A DNA stretch of 64,000 bases from Ochrobactrum sp. Marseille-Q0166 (lineage in GTDB: Bacteria > Pseudomonadota > Alphaproteobacteria > Rhizobiales > Rhizobiaceae): the NCBI RefSeq assembly GCF_014397025.1, contig NZ_JACJUO010000002.1:666501-730500 (forward strand), in the 5' to 3' direction. The stretch's first letter is position 1; each line of letters begins with the position of its first letter. The notes beneath the pieces were generated by a model. It saw only the letters and a program-made list of their open reading frames with translations, was not told where the DNA came from and searched no databases. This document shows positions 54,859 to 63,847 of the stretch, piece after piece. The translations under genes and the position numbers were made by a program.

Positions 54859-55083
54859 CTAGACTGGCTTAAGAATGATAGAAGTTCCCATTATAACATG
54901 TTCCCCAAACCTGTTAAGTTCTGTCGATCTTCCGTCATCCAACTCGTAGTAGTAATGTGCGGATTGGCTTTTGCTCATGCGACCCCAAGTTTGATCCGGA
55001 GAGTTTATGTCAACGGATAATCGTATACCCCGGTAGATTTGGCCGTCACTGCCAATAAGGTCAACGAAACTGTTGTCACTCAT
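54859..55083 (-). CDS. Hypothetical small protein
   Basis: 74 residues, beta-rich ('FVDLIGSDGQIYRGIRLSVDI', 'HYYYELDDGRSTELNRFGEHV'). GGAG is 8 bases before the ATG. Family unknown; opposite to the packaging genes. Confidence 0.6.
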   Translation of the reverse strand: MSDNSFVDLIGSDGQIYRGIRLSVDINSPDQTWGRMSKSQSAHYYYELDDGRSTELNRFGEHVIMGTSIILKPV

Positions 55084-55151
55084 ACTGCGTCTCCGACATG
55101 TAATATGCTATAATAATACAACGATCATCATAGAAATGAACCCACCATTTA

Positions 55152-55173
55152 ACCCTGCCAACGAGCAGGTTTT
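55152..55173 (+). terminator. Rho-independent terminator
   Basis: CCTGC-CAACGA-GCAGG followed by TTTTATA. Same place relative to the MPFR gene as the terminator at 22737 in the remnant. Confidence 0.7.
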
Positions 55174-55193
55174 ATACATTTAGTGAATAGTTT

Positions 55194-55415
55194 CTAATCT
55201 ATGCTATCAGCGTGTCGAATTATCCGAGCAATCTCATAAGGGTCTTCAATACCGCTATCGTATATCTTGTAAACTTGTTTCGCGATCTTCAGGGTTTCTG
55301 CCGCTGTAGGCGAAGAAATATTAAGCAGCACACAGGTTTCGACATATGCGCGTTGCAGGGCTCTAAGCTGCTCTGGCTTGTATGTTCCAACAAACTGGTC
55401 TGTACGAAATGGCAT
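55194..55415 (-). CDS. Conserved small prophage protein (copy of 22777 gene)
   Basis: 73 residues, nearly identical to the 22777-22998 product. The DNA similarity extends into both flanks and up to the small-terminase start, marking a block shared between the prophages. Always just before the terminase genes. Function unknown. Confidence 0.75.
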   Translation of the reverse strand: MPFRTDQFVGTYKPEQLRALQRAYVETCVLLNISSPTAAETLKIAKQVYKIYDSGIEDPYEIARIIRHADSID

Positions 55416-55476
55416 TCAATATGTCCTTAATATCAATTGAATCAACGCTCCTCCATTACCCATCAGGAATACAACC

Positions 55477-55938
55477 GTGAGTCTCACACCAAAACAAGAG
55501 GCATTCGCTCTCACATTCTTTGAAACAGGAAATGCAGCAGAAGCTTATCGCCGGTCATATGATGTGAGCGAGAATGCCAAGGATCAGTGGATATATGTCG
55601 AAGCATGCCAGCTTCTCGACAACCCTAAGATTACCCTGAGGCTCCAGGAACTCCGTGAGCATGCAGAACGGCATTCGATTTACACGCGCCAGCAGGCATT
55701 AGACGAATACGAAACGGCTCGACAGCTAGCTTTTAAAACCGGCAATCCAAGCGCGGTAGTTTCTGCCGTCAATGGCAAGGTGAAGCTATTCGGGTTGGAG
55801 GCGCCTGTGAAAGCCAAAGTGGATCACACTTCAAGCGATGGCAGTATGACACCAAAGCCGACAACAATCAGGATCGTGGCAGCAGATGACGGAAGCAATG
55901 ATACGGTTGCCGCCGAAACTGGTGCCGATATTCAGTAA
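55477..55938 (+). CDS. terS: Terminase small subunit
   Basis: 153 residues (GTG start). 'LTPKQEAFALTFFETGNAAEAYRRSYD' is the typical Terminase_2 N-terminal DNA-binding helix-turn-helix; 'ALDEYETARQLAFKTGNPSAVVSAVNGKVKLFGL' is the oligomerisation part (quoted in pattern). It recognises the packaging site and recruits the large subunit, whose gene overlaps by 53 bases. The matching 5' end survives as a remnant at 23060. Confidence 0.88.
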   Translation: MSLTPKQEAFALTFFETGNAAEAYRRSYDVSENAKDQWIYVEACQLLDNPKITLRLQELREHAERHSIYTRQQALDEYETARQLAFKTGNPSAVVSAVNGKVKLFGLEAPVKAKVDHTSSDGSMTPKPTTIRIVAADDGSNDTVAAETGADIQ

Positions 55939-57118
55939 GCCGCGTGGAGCTGTTCAATATCGTGGCGCATATGGTGGTCGTGGTTCGGGGAAGTCATTTA
56001 ACTTTGCAAAAATGGCTGCGGTATGGGGTTATGCTGAGCCTCTGCGCGTTCTTTGCACCCGCGAGTTTCAAGCATCCATCAAGGAAAGCTTTCACGCTGA
56101 GTTAAAAGCGGCGATAGCATCCGAGCCTTGGCTTGAGGCGCATTATGACGTTGGCATTGATTATCTGCGAGGGTCGAACGGTACAGAGTTCATCTTTCGC
56201 GGTCTTCGTCATGGTGTGAGCAGCATCAAATCGCTGGCAAAAATCGACCTGACGATTGTCGAAGAAGCTGAAGACGTGCCGGAGGTTTCGTGGCTGGCAC
56301 TGGAGGCGACTGTCTTTCGTCAGCCCAGATCAGAACTATGGCCGATCTGGAACCCGCGGCTAGACGGCTCACCGGTTGATTTGCGTTTCCGCAAGAACGC
56401 GCCAGCCAATGCAATCGTCACGGAAATGAACTGGAACGACAATCCGTTCTTTCCTGTGGGTTTGGAAACGCTCCGTAAACGCGAACAGGAACGATTAGAC
56501 CCGAATACCTATGCCCACGTATGGGAAGGCGCATATCTCGAAAATTCGAATGCGCAGGTCTTTGCAGGAAAGTATCGGATTGCAGAGTTTGAACTAAAAA
56601 CTAATTGGGATGGACCGTATCAAGGTGGCGACTTTGGCTTTGCGCAAGACCCTACAGCCGCAATTCGTTGCTGGATCAATGATGATGTTCTCTACATTAG
56701 TCACGAAGCTGGGCGGGTTGGCTTAGAACTCGATGACACGTCGCCTTTCATTTTGCGACACATCAGTGGCTTTGATCAATACGCCACTCGATGGGATAAT
56801 GCGCGGCCTGAAAGTATCAGCCACTTAAAGCGGCACGGCCTTCCTCGATCTGAGCCGGTTGATAAATGGAAGGGTAGCGTAGAGGACGGTATTGCGTTCC
56901 TCCGTTCATTTCGTGAAATTGTAGTGCACCCGCGCTGCGTCGAGACAATCAAGGAAATGCGCCTATACAGCTACAAGGTGGATCGTCTGACAGGTGATGT
57001 GCTGCCGACGCTTGTAGATGCAAACAATCACTACATTGATGCGCTGAGATATGCCGTTTCGCCAATGATTAAGCGAGGGCCAAGCGCATCGATTTTCCTT
57101 ACAAAGAGGCACAGATGA
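55886..57118 (+). CDS. terL: Terminase large subunit (PBSX type)
   Basis: 410-residue packaging ATPase/nuclease. Walker A GGRGSGKS (about 31-38), Walker B 'IDLTIVEEAE', and the nuclease part with 'GGDFGFAQDPTA' and 'DNARPES' (Asp residues), plus 'VDANNHYIDALRYA' near the end. All typical of PBSX-like TerL. Start GTG/ATG choices at 55886 or 55898. Translationally coupled with terS and the portal gene. Confidence 0.93.
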   Translation: MTEAMIRLPPKLVPIFSKPRGAVQYRGAYGGRGSGKSFNFAKMAAVWGYAEPLRVLCTREFQASIKESFHAELKAAIASEPWLEAHYDVGIDYLRGSNGTEFIFRGLRHGVSSIKSLAKIDLTIVEEAEDVPEVSWLALEATVFRQPRSELWPIWNPRLDGSPVDLRFRKNAPANAIVTEMNWNDNPFFPVGLETLRKREQERLDPNTYAHVWEGAYLENSNAQVFAGKYRIAEFELKTNWDGPYQGGDFGFAQDPTAAIRCWINDDVLYISHEAGRVGLELDDTSPFILRHISGFDQYATRWDNARPESISHLKRHGLPRSEPVDKWKGSVEDGIAFLRSFREIVVHPRCVETIKEMRLYSYKVDRLTGDVLPTLVDANNHYIDALRYAVSPMIKRGPSASIFLTKRHR

Positions 57119-58503
57119 ACCCTATTCGAGCCTTGGCTAATGCTGCGGCGCGTCGGCTCGACGTTATGTTTCCGGGCTTCTTCGCGACGGCAAAGCATAA
57201 TCACTATGCTGACTTTGGCTATCCTGAGTTCATCAGCTTCGACATGCTGTATGGGATGTATTGCCGGAATGGTGTAGCGGCAGCCGGTGTAGATAAGACC
57301 ATTCTCAAGACATGGCAGGATGCGCCCTTTCTGCAAGAGAAGCAGCGGGACGGTTCACAAGGACAGTCAACGGAAGAAACCAAAGTCGAGAAGGAAATCC
57401 GCGAGCGCTTTACCGATCTTCGGGTATGGTCCCGCATTGCAGAGGCCGATAGACGCTCATTGGTTGGCAGATACGGCGGTTTGATCCTTCGTCTGGGCGA
57501 TAGCAAGACATTCTCCGAACCGGTCGATACTGTGCCGGGGGGCATCCTCGGCCTTGTTGAAGTCGTCCCAGCTTGGGAAGGACAGCTTCAAGTTTCTCAG
57601 TGGGATACGGATGAGACGAGCCAGACCTACGGTCAGCCGCTCATGTTTCAGTTCAACGAAGCCAGCGTAGGCGACAACACCAACAATCAGCCACGACAGT
57701 TCCAGCTTCACCCTGACCGGGTAGTGATCTGGTCACGCGATGGCACGATGGACTGTAAGTCGCTGCTTGAGCCTGGCTATAACGATCTGCTTACACTGGA
57801 AAAGATCAGCGGTGCAGGCGGTGAGGGCTTCTGGAAGAACGCCAAGTCAGCTCCGGTTCTTGAAGTTGATCCAGAGGCTAAGATCGAAGAAATGGCTAAG
57901 GCCATGGGTATCCCGGTCGAGGAACTGGCCGACAAGATGAATGAGCAGGTTGAGGACTGGCAGAAGGGATTCGATAAGCTCCTGATGATCCAAGGCATGC
58001 AGGCCAAGAGCCTAAGCGTCACCCTGCCAAGTCCTGAGCACTTCTTCGCCATCGCACTACAGTCCTTTGCTGCGTCTATCTCTATGCCAGTGAAGATCCT
58101 TGTTGGTTCGCAGACAGGTGAGCGGGCAAGCACCGAGGACGCGAACGAGTGGGCTCAGACCAACATGTCTCGGCGGAACAACACAGTTCGCCCGAACATC
58201 ATGGACTTTGTGAACCGTTTGGAGCGCTTCAAGATACTGCCTGAAAAGGATTGGTATCTCGACTGGTCTGATCTCACTGAGGCTTCAATGTCTGAGAAGA
58301 TCGACCGTGTGACCAAGATGGCGGATGCCAATCAGAAGATGGGCGGCTCTGAATGGTTGTTTACACCCGAGGAAATGCGTGAGGTCGTGGGCAAAGAGCC
58401 ACTCTCAGAGGATCAACGGTTCCCTGAACCGCTTGGCGATGATGAATTTGATAAACCGCCAATCGTCATCCCGGGGCCAAACGATCCTAAAACCGAGGAC
58501 TAA
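57115..58503 (+). CDS. Portal protein (DUF1073 family)
   Basis: 462 residues. 'FISFDMLYGMYCRNGVAAAGVDKTILKTWQDAPF' pattern and the later 'PVKILVGSQTGERASTEDANEWAQTNM' are the DUF1073 portal marks. It forms the dodecameric vertex through which DNA is packaged. Overlaps terL by 4 bases. Confidence 0.88.
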   Translation: MNPIRALANAAARRLDVMFPGFFATAKHNHYADFGYPEFISFDMLYGMYCRNGVAAAGVDKTILKTWQDAPFLQEKQRDGSQGQSTEETKVEKEIRERFTDLRVWSRIAEADRRSLVGRYGGLILRLGDSKTFSEPVDTVPGGILGLVEVVPAWEGQLQVSQWDTDETSQTYGQPLMFQFNEASVGDNTNNQPRQFQLHPDRVVIWSRDGTMDCKSLLEPGYNDLLTLEKISGAGGEGFWKNAKSAPVLEVDPEAKIEEMAKAMGIPVEELADKMNEQVEDWQKGFDKLLMIQGMQAKSLSVTLPSPEHFFAIALQSFAASISMPVKILVGSQTGERASTEDANEWAQTNMSRRNNTVRPNIMDFVNRLERFKILPEKDWYLDWSDLTEASMSEKIDRVTKMADANQKMGGSEWLFTPEEMREVVGKEPLSEDQRFPEPLGDDEFDKPPIVIPGPNDPKTED

Positions 58504-58506
58504 TCA

Positions 58507-59622
58507 ATGAAAACAGTTCGGGTGAATATCCGATCACTGGCTAACGCCGGTGCGATTAGACACGAGAAGAGGAATGGTCGAGACGTTGTGATCGTGCCAT
58601 CTGCAACTCTGCCTGACAACGTTGTGATGAACAGCATCATGTATCCGGCAGACGAGATCGAAAAGAGCTTTGCAGGGCTTGAACGCACACCGGCGCCACT
58701 CGGCCACCCGACCATTAACGGCAAGTTCGTATCTGCCAGAGACCCGGAAGGGATCAATCTCGGGTGGATCGGCGCATGGAATGAGAATGTGCGTCGCGAG
58801 AATGGCCGCGTGTTTCTCGACAAGGTGATCGACGTTGAAACCGCCAACCGCTCAGAAGGCGGAAAGCGGGTGCTGGAAGCGATTGTGAAAGGTGGTCCTA
58901 TCCACACATCAACCGGCTTGCTCGCCATGCTGGATGCCGCAAATGGCGACGTTGATTACAAACACATCGCCCGGTCCCTTGAGTTTGATCATGACGCCAT
59001 CCTCTTGGATGAGCCCGGTGCCGCTACCCCTGAACAAGGTGTCGGGATGCTCGTGAATGCCAAGGGTGAGCAGGAAGAGGTCGAGGTTATCAACTCGATC
59101 ATCGAAGATGCTGACCGGGAAATGGATTGGGCGGTTGAACATCTCGCCCGAGCCTTGGAGCGACGTGAGAAAGCGTCGGTACTTGAGCGATTTAAGACCG
59201 CGATATTGGAGGCCATCGGCATTTCCGAGCGGGAACCATCTGCAAACAGAAAGGAAAAACAGATGACTGTTTCGAAAGAACAGTTCGACGCACTTTCCGC
59301 GAAGGTTGATACCCTCTCGGAAGGCTTCTCGAATATCGGAGCAACTATCGGTGATGCGGTCGCTAATGCGGTCAAGCCACTGGTCGATGCGCAAGCCGCA
59401 CTGGTCGCCAATCAGCAAGCACAGGAACAGGCAGAAAAGGCCGGTCTGGTTGAGAAGGTGGTTAAAGCCAACCTCCTGACCGAAGCCGTTGCAAACAGCC
59501 TATCACTGGATGCTCTGAAGGAACTCGCCCCAAAGGCAGAACCGGGCAAGGCCGCTCCGCTCAACAGCCAGTTCAAGCCATCTGCTGAAAAGCCAGGCTT
59601 CAAGGTTCCGGAAGGAGAATAA
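58507..59622 (+). CDS. DUF2213 head maturation protease with C-terminal scaffold
   Basis: 371 residues. The first ~185 are a DUF2213 prohead protease ('TPAPLGHPTINGKFVSARDP' with His, 'GGPIHTSTGLLAM' with Ser). The C-terminal third is coiled-coil and Ala/Glu/Gln-rich, a scaffold. An internal start for the scaffold alone is annotated separately. Follows the portal gene by 3 bases. Confidence 0.87.
   Translation: MKTVRVNIRSLANAGAIRHEKRNGRDVVIVPSATLPDNVVMNSIMYPADEIEKSFAGLERTPAPLGHPTINGKFVSARDPEGINLGWIGAWNENVRRENGRVFLDKVIDVETANRSEGGKRVLEAIVKGGPIHTSTGLLAMLDAANGDVDYKHIARSLEFDHDAILLDEPGAATPEQGVGMLVNAKGEQEEVEVINSIIEDADREMDWAVEHLARALERREKASVLERFKTAILEAIGISEREPSANRKEKQMTVSKEQFDALSAKVDTLSEGFSNIGATIGDAVANAVKPLVDAQAALVANQQAQEQAEKAGLVEKVVKANLLTEAVANSLSLDALKELAPKAEPGKAAPLNSQFKPSAEKPGFKVPEGE
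59263..59622 (+). CDS. Nested in-frame scaffold protein
   Basis: An internal ATG at 59263 (codon 253 of the protease gene) is preceded by AAGG at good spacing. It would give a separate 119-residue scaffold 'MTVSKEQFDALSAKVDTLSEGF...' rich in coiled coil. Lambda C/Nu3 uses the same trick. Confidence 0.6.
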   Translation: MTVSKEQFDALSAKVDTLSEGFSNIGATIGDAVANAVKPLVDAQAALVANQQAQEQAEKAGLVEKVVKANLLTEAVANSLSLDALKELAPKAEPGKAAPLNSQFKPSAEKPGFKVPEGE

Positions 59623-59626
59623 ACCC

Positions 59627-60079
59627 ATGGCCCGTTACAACAAGATTTTCGCTGGCCCATTCACTGAGGCCACGCCACAGGTTCAGGAGGGTATTGCAGC
59701 CGCTGCAACGCTTCCAGGCCTTGCTGTCGTGTTCAACGGTACGGGCGGCTTTGCCATCGCAGGCGCTTCGACCAATGAAAAAGTTCTGATCGCTCAGGAC
59801 AACTATCTCACGCTCAAGGGCGTAGATGATGCTTGGGCCGCAGGTGATCGCATGATCGGTATGGAAATGCTCGATGAGCAGTTCTTCAACGTCCGTGTAC
59901 CAACTGGTCAGAACATCGCCAAGGGCGCCAAGCTCACCACGAACGCCACAGGGCGCTTTATCGTGGCCGCCGCTGACAGCCGCATCATCGCGATTGCGGA
60001 AGAAGCATTCAACAATACCTCTGGCTCTGATCAGCTCGTACGTGTCCGTGCGGCTAAGGGCCATCTGGCAGCAGCGTAA
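59627..60079 (+). CDS. Head decoration protein
   Basis: 150 residues, Ala/Gly-rich, beta-structured ('GLAVVFNGTGGFAIAGASTNEKVLIAQDNYLTLKGV', 'GQNIAKGAKLTTNATGRFIVAAADSRIIAIAEEAF' by pattern). It has the size and place of a capsid decoration protein between protease and major capsid protein. It follows the protease by 4 bases. Confidence 0.75.
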   Translation: MARYNKIFAGPFTEATPQVQEGIAAAATLPGLAVVFNGTGGFAIAGASTNEKVLIAQDNYLTLKGVDDAWAAGDRMIGMEMLDEQFFNVRVPTGQNIAKGAKLTTNATGRFIVAAADSRIIAIAEEAFNNTSGSDQLVRVRAAKGHLAAA

Positions 60080-60093
60080 GGGAGCAACACCAC

Positions 60094-61137
60094 ATGCGCT
60101 ATTTTTCTTCACAGCTCCTCAACACGTCGCGTATTCACGCCGGATGGTGGGATGAGGTATCGGCGGACCGTGAATGGTTCCACAACTCCGAAGATCAGCT
60201 TGCAGCAGTGCGTAATCAGGCAGCTATCCTGCCGCGTGATGCATGGCTTGAACTCGACGGCATCACCCGCCGCGTAATGCGCAACGATGAAGGTCAGGTC
60301 TATATGGCTGATCTGATGCCGTTGGCTAAGCCGGTGAACATCGGCAAGCTTGTCCACCTCAACCGTGTGTCGTCTGATGCTGGTACGGTCGTTCGCTCGC
60401 TCTCCGGTCAGGTTCCTGTCCCGCTCGACAAGGTAGTTTATGACTATCGCGGTTCGCCTGTGCCTATTTTCTCGACCGCTTATGGCCGTGAATGGCGTGA
60501 GTGGAATACCCTGCAGTCTGAAAACTTCGACGCTCTGTCGGACGATCAGGAAGCACACACCGCAAAAATCCGTCGCGATATGGCGCTCTATGCGCTTGAC
60601 GGCGATGCTTCGATTACCGTGCAGGGTTATTCGGGTTACGGCATCCGCACGTCGCCATACTCCAAGGCAATCAACCTCGGTTCGGCTGCTGGCGGTGCGA
60701 ATATCGATCTGACCACGGCTGGCAGTGATGAAATCGATAACCTCATCACTCAGACACTCGGCGCGATGCTGGACGCCAATCTGATAACCGGCGAGGTCAA
60801 TCTGTACGTCTCGCCGGAAATCGGTCGCAACCTGGACAAGTCTTATTCGGGCTCGACAGGCTTCAAGGGCGGCACACTGCTTTCCTACCTGCTCACGAAC
60901 CGCCGCATCAACAAGATCGCGGTCACGTATGAACTGACCGGCAACCAGTTCTTCGGCTTCGTGCCGAACGCTGACTATATCCGTCCGCTAATCGGCATGG
61001 CTGTGAACACCACGGCAAAGGTTCGTCTCAACCCGACCGACAACTACCAGTTCTTGGTCATGGGCGCGATGGGCCTTGAAATCCGTGCGGACTACAACGG
61101 CAAGTCAGGCGTGTTCTACAGCACTGTTGTCAACTGA
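60094..61137 (+). CDS. Major capsid protein
   Basis: 347 residues of the phage coat family DUF6260-like HK97 fold: 'MADLMPLAKPVNIGKLVHLNRVSSD', 'VYDYRGSPVPIFSTAYGREWREW', 'FFGFVPNADYIRPLIGMAVNTTA'. Length and position (after protease/scaffold and decoration) are standard. It should be the most abundant virion protein. Confidence 0.88.
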   Translation: MRYFSSQLLNTSRIHAGWWDEVSADREWFHNSEDQLAAVRNQAAILPRDAWLELDGITRRVMRNDEGQVYMADLMPLAKPVNIGKLVHLNRVSSDAGTVVRSLSGQVPVPLDKVVYDYRGSPVPIFSTAYGREWREWNTLQSENFDALSDDQEAHTAKIRRDMALYALDGDASITVQGYSGYGIRTSPYSKAINLGSAAGGANIDLTTAGSDEIDNLITQTLGAMLDANLITGEVNLYVSPEIGRNLDKSYSGSTGFKGGTLLSYLLTNRRINKIAVTYELTGNQFFGFVPNADYIRPLIGMAVNTTAKVRLNPTDNYQFLVMGAMGLEIRADYNGKSGVFYSTVVN

Positions 61138-61144
61138 TGAAGTT

Positions 61145-61164
61145 GCCCCGCCATCGTGCGGGGC
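61145..61164 (+). terminator. Stem-loop after the major capsid gene
   Basis: GCCCCGC-CATCGT-GCGGGGC, 8 bases after the capsid stop. No T-run follows, so it may protect the capsid mRNA 3' end or reduce downstream expression rather than terminate. Confidence 0.7.
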
Positions 61165-61189
61165 GCTCTCATCCGGAAAGGATCAAATC

Positions 61190-61447
61190 ATGCGTGTGAA
61201 AATCACGAAACCCGGCATTTATGGTGCTCAGGGCGAAATTGCTGTTGGCACCGAACTGACGCTCAAGTCTGAGCCGAAGGGTTGGGAAGGCCGTTATGAA
61301 GTCATCGAAGGTGATGGCGCAGGCAAGACCGAAATCACCAATCGTGAAGAACTGAAGAAACAGGCCGATGATCTTGGCATTGAGTATGCCCGAAACATCA
61401 CCGATGAAAAGCTTCAGGAACTGATTGACGCTAAACTGGCGGAATAA
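61190..61447 (+). CDS. Small head protein
   Basis: 85 residues: a beta-rich N terminus (MRVKITKPGIYGAQGEIAVGTEL) then a helical LEM/HeH-like end ('REELKKQADDLGIEYARNITDEKLQELI'). Such proteins sit between capsid and connector genes. ATG 61190 has AAGGA upstream; earlier in-frame codons belong to the capsid-gene shadow. Confidence 0.7.
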   Translation: MRVKITKPGIYGAQGEIAVGTELTLKSEPKGWEGRYEVIEGDGAGKTEITNREELKKQADDLGIEYARNITDEKLQELIDAKLAE

Positions 61448-61451
61448 GAAC

Positions 61452-61937
61452 ATGGCGGGATACGGAACGGACGAACAGTTCACACAATGGCTGCTCGATA
61501 ATGGCTATACGCTGCCAACTGACGCGCCGTCTCCCGCCGTCCTTCGCCAGCGTGGAAGTCAGTATATCGATGCGGTGTATGGGGATCGGTTTATCGGTCG
61601 CATAGCCACATTCGATCAGGAACGGGCGTGGCCGCGCATTGGTGCATCTTTGCGGGGTACAGCTATACCGACCGATGTCGTGCCGCAGGCGGTCATCTAC
61701 GCCTCTTTCATCGCAGCGTATGAGGATGCAACAAACCCCGGCAGCCTAAGTGTCGTCGGGTCAGTCTCGGGCACGGTAACTCGTGAGAAGGTTGGGGAAC
61801 TCGAAGTTCAGTACGCGGGGCCGCAGGCCGATGGTGCTGTATCGCTCACGCCGCTGATTTCAACGGTGGATGGGATGCTTGCGCCTTACCTGCGTGATCT
61901 GAACGCCTCATGCGTCTTCATCAGATCGGTTGGATGA
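61452..61937 (+). CDS. Head-tail connector (DnaT-like)
   Basis: 161 residues, 'DNGYTLP...SPAVLRQRGSQYIDAVYGDRFIG', 'QERAWPRIGA..GTAIPTDVVPQAVIYASFIAAYEDA': the DnaT-like family of phage head-tail adaptors. It joins the portal with the tail. Start 61452 is four bases after the previous stop. Confidence 0.75.
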   Translation: MAGYGTDEQFTQWLLDNGYTLPTDAPSPAVLRQRGSQYIDAVYGDRFIGRIATFDQERAWPRIGASLRGTAIPTDVVPQAVIYASFIAAYEDATNPGSLSVVGSVSGTVTREKVGELEVQYAGPQADGAVSLTPLISTVDGMLAPYLRDLNASCVFIRSVG

Positions 61938-61938
61938 C

Positions 61939-62349
61939 ATGGCAGGCTTCAACTACACGAAATCAGCCCAGACCGCTCTAAGGCTCATTGATAAGTTCGG
62001 GGCGGAAGCAACGCTTATCCGTGCGATGCCAGGTCAAGGCGGGACAGATTGGGAACCGGCGCCGCCGTTTGAAGCCAAGTATTCAGTCCGGTTTGCTCGC
62101 CTGCCTGCATCTTCATCGAAGACAGACAACTTCGGTATTCAGATCGATGAAAACCTCGTCATGCAGAAAATGCGCTTCGGCTACATGTCGGTGCAGATGA
62201 CGCGGATCAGTGATGACGGCCCTGAGAGCATCATTCCGGGGCCTACAGACGTTCTGGAGTTCGCCGGGGAGGTATTCACTCTCCTTGGGTCGAACACACT
62301 CAGCCCGGCTGGTGTGCCGGTCTATCACGCGGTAGCTGGGAAGGTTTAG
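61939..62349 (+). CDS. Head-tail joining protein
   Basis: 136 residues with the pattern of small stopper/head-closure proteins ('FNYTKSAQTALRLIDKFGAEATLIR', 'TDVLEFAGEVFTLLGSNTLSPAGVPVYHAVAGKV' in part). The ATG at 61939 lies one base after the previous stop. Assignment is by position and size. Confidence 0.65.
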   Translation: MAGFNYTKSAQTALRLIDKFGAEATLIRAMPGQGGTDWEPAPPFEAKYSVRFARLPASSSKTDNFGIQIDENLVMQKMRFGYMSVQMTRISDDGPESIIPGPTDVLEFAGEVFTLLGSNTLSPAGVPVYHAVAGKV

Positions 62350-62351
62350 CC

Positions 62352-63404
62352 ATGGCACGTCGCCCGTCTCGATCACTGACCCGCAAGTTTCATGATCTGA
62401 CGGAAACATACGAGCCAAAGCTTCGGGATGCATTCTGTCAGGCAATGGATAACGTGACCGATGGCGCTGATTATCAGGCAGTCGTGCGGGCGTTGATTGC
62501 GAATGACATCGAAGCCGCCATGCGAGCGCTGAACATCAGTTCGGCTGCATTCCGTCCGTTCGATGTATCTGTCACGGAAGCATTCGAAGCGGCTGGACGT
62601 TCTGCCGTATCAGATATGCCGATCATTAGAGGACCATCAGGCGCCAAAATCGCATTCCGCTTTGATGTGCGTCACCCGGTCGTTGAACGCCGTCTACAGA
62701 GCCAGATAACAGGGCGCATTCAGGGAATGACCTCTGAAATGGAAGGCGTGGCGCGGGGTGTGCTTACTCAAGGGCTGGCAGAGGGGCGCAACCCACGCCG
62801 GACGGCATCTCGATTGATGGGCGTGATTAACCCAGCCACAGGCAAGCGGGAAGGCGGCTTGCTAACTCTCGCAAGCAATCAGGTTGATTGGGTAGATCGC
62901 GCCAGAGCCGAACTTGAGAGCGGAGACGCCGCAGCACTACGTCGCTTTCTCACAAGGACGCGCAGGGACAGGCGTTTCGACCGCGCAGTAGATAAAGCCA
63001 TAAGCGGGAAGCAATCGCTCGCACAGGAGCAAATCGAGAAGATACTCAACCGCTATTCGGACAGGCTCTTACGGTCTCGCGCTGAAATGGTCGCCCGAAC
63101 CGAGACAACAGAAGCTTTGAACAGTGGCAAGCGGTCTTCATATGCACAGATGGCTGATGAAACCGGCATGGACCCGAACGAAGCGACTAAAAAATGGATC
63201 GCCACACGGGACAACCGGACGCGTGATCAGCATGCAGCAATGAACGGCATGGAGATAACAGGCTTGGATACGCCTTTCACCATGCCAGACGGCTCACAGA
63301 TGATGCACCCATGCGACAGCTCACTAGGGGCTGGCGCAAGTCAAACGGTTGGTTGTCGTTGCACGTTCTCGGTGCGGCTTAATTACATGGCGAGGGCAGC
63401 GTGA
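62352..63404 (+). CDS. Mu gpF-like head morphogenesis/minor capsid protein
   Basis: 350 residues. C-terminal 'RAEMVARTETTEALNSGKRSSY', 'WIATRDNRTRDQHAAMNGMEI' and the zinc-like 'HPCDSSLGAGASQTVGCRCTF' are classic Mu F-like domain marks. N-terminal half helical. It assists capsid assembly at the portal. Usually next to the portal gene; here it follows the connectors. Confidence 0.88.
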   Translation: MARRPSRSLTRKFHDLTETYEPKLRDAFCQAMDNVTDGADYQAVVRALIANDIEAAMRALNISSAAFRPFDVSVTEAFEAAGRSAVSDMPIIRGPSGAKIAFRFDVRHPVVERRLQSQITGRIQGMTSEMEGVARGVLTQGLAEGRNPRRTASRLMGVINPATGKREGGLLTLASNQVDWVDRARAELESGDAAALRRFLTRTRRDRRFDRAVDKAISGKQSLAQEQIEKILNRYSDRLLRSRAEMVARTETTEALNSGKRSSYAQMADETGMDPNEATKKWIATRDNRTRDQHAAMNGMEITGLDTPFTMPDGSQMMHPCDSSLGAGASQTVGCRCTFSVRLNYMARAA

Positions 63405-63847
63405 GCTTTTCATCTGAACTTCTCGCTTGGGTGGAGCGGACTAAGCGCCGACAGCAAGTCGTGTTTCAGACAGCCGTTCATTTCTTGGCTGAAGACATTC
63501 TTGAGAGAACGCCGGTCGATACCGGATACCTCAGAGGATCGTTTTCAGCGTCTATATCTGGACCTATTAGCGTTGGCGATGCCGGGCTAGGTCTTGGCGC
63601 CATTGGTTCAGCCAAGGCGACTGACACCATCTATCTTGGCTTTGGTGCCGTCTACGCGATGCGCATTGAATACGGCTTCGACGGTGAGGACAGTCTGGGC
63701 CGCTATTACTATCAGGATGGGGCAGGAATGGTTCGCCTTGCATGGCAGAACTGGCCCCAACACGTCGCTAAGGCAGCAGCGCAGACACGAAGCAGTTGGA
63801 AGGGCCAGACGGCCAGCGAGAAAGCACAGAAGGCAAACGCAGCATGA
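63401..63847 (+). CDS. HK97 gp10-like tail-component protein
   Basis: 148 residues (GTG start, overlapping the gpF gene by 4 bases). 'TPVDTGYLRGSFSASI' is the signature of the gp10-like family that completes head-tail joining; 'YLGFGAVYAMRIEYGFDG' follows. Basic tail. Confidence 0.85.
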   Translation: MSFSSELLAWVERTKRRQQVVFQTAVHFLAEDILERTPVDTGYLRGSFSASISGPISVGDAGLGLGAIGSAKATDTIYLGFGAVYAMRIEYGFDGEDSLGRYYYQDGAGMVRLAWQNWPQHVAKAAAQTRSSWKGQTASEKAQKANAA

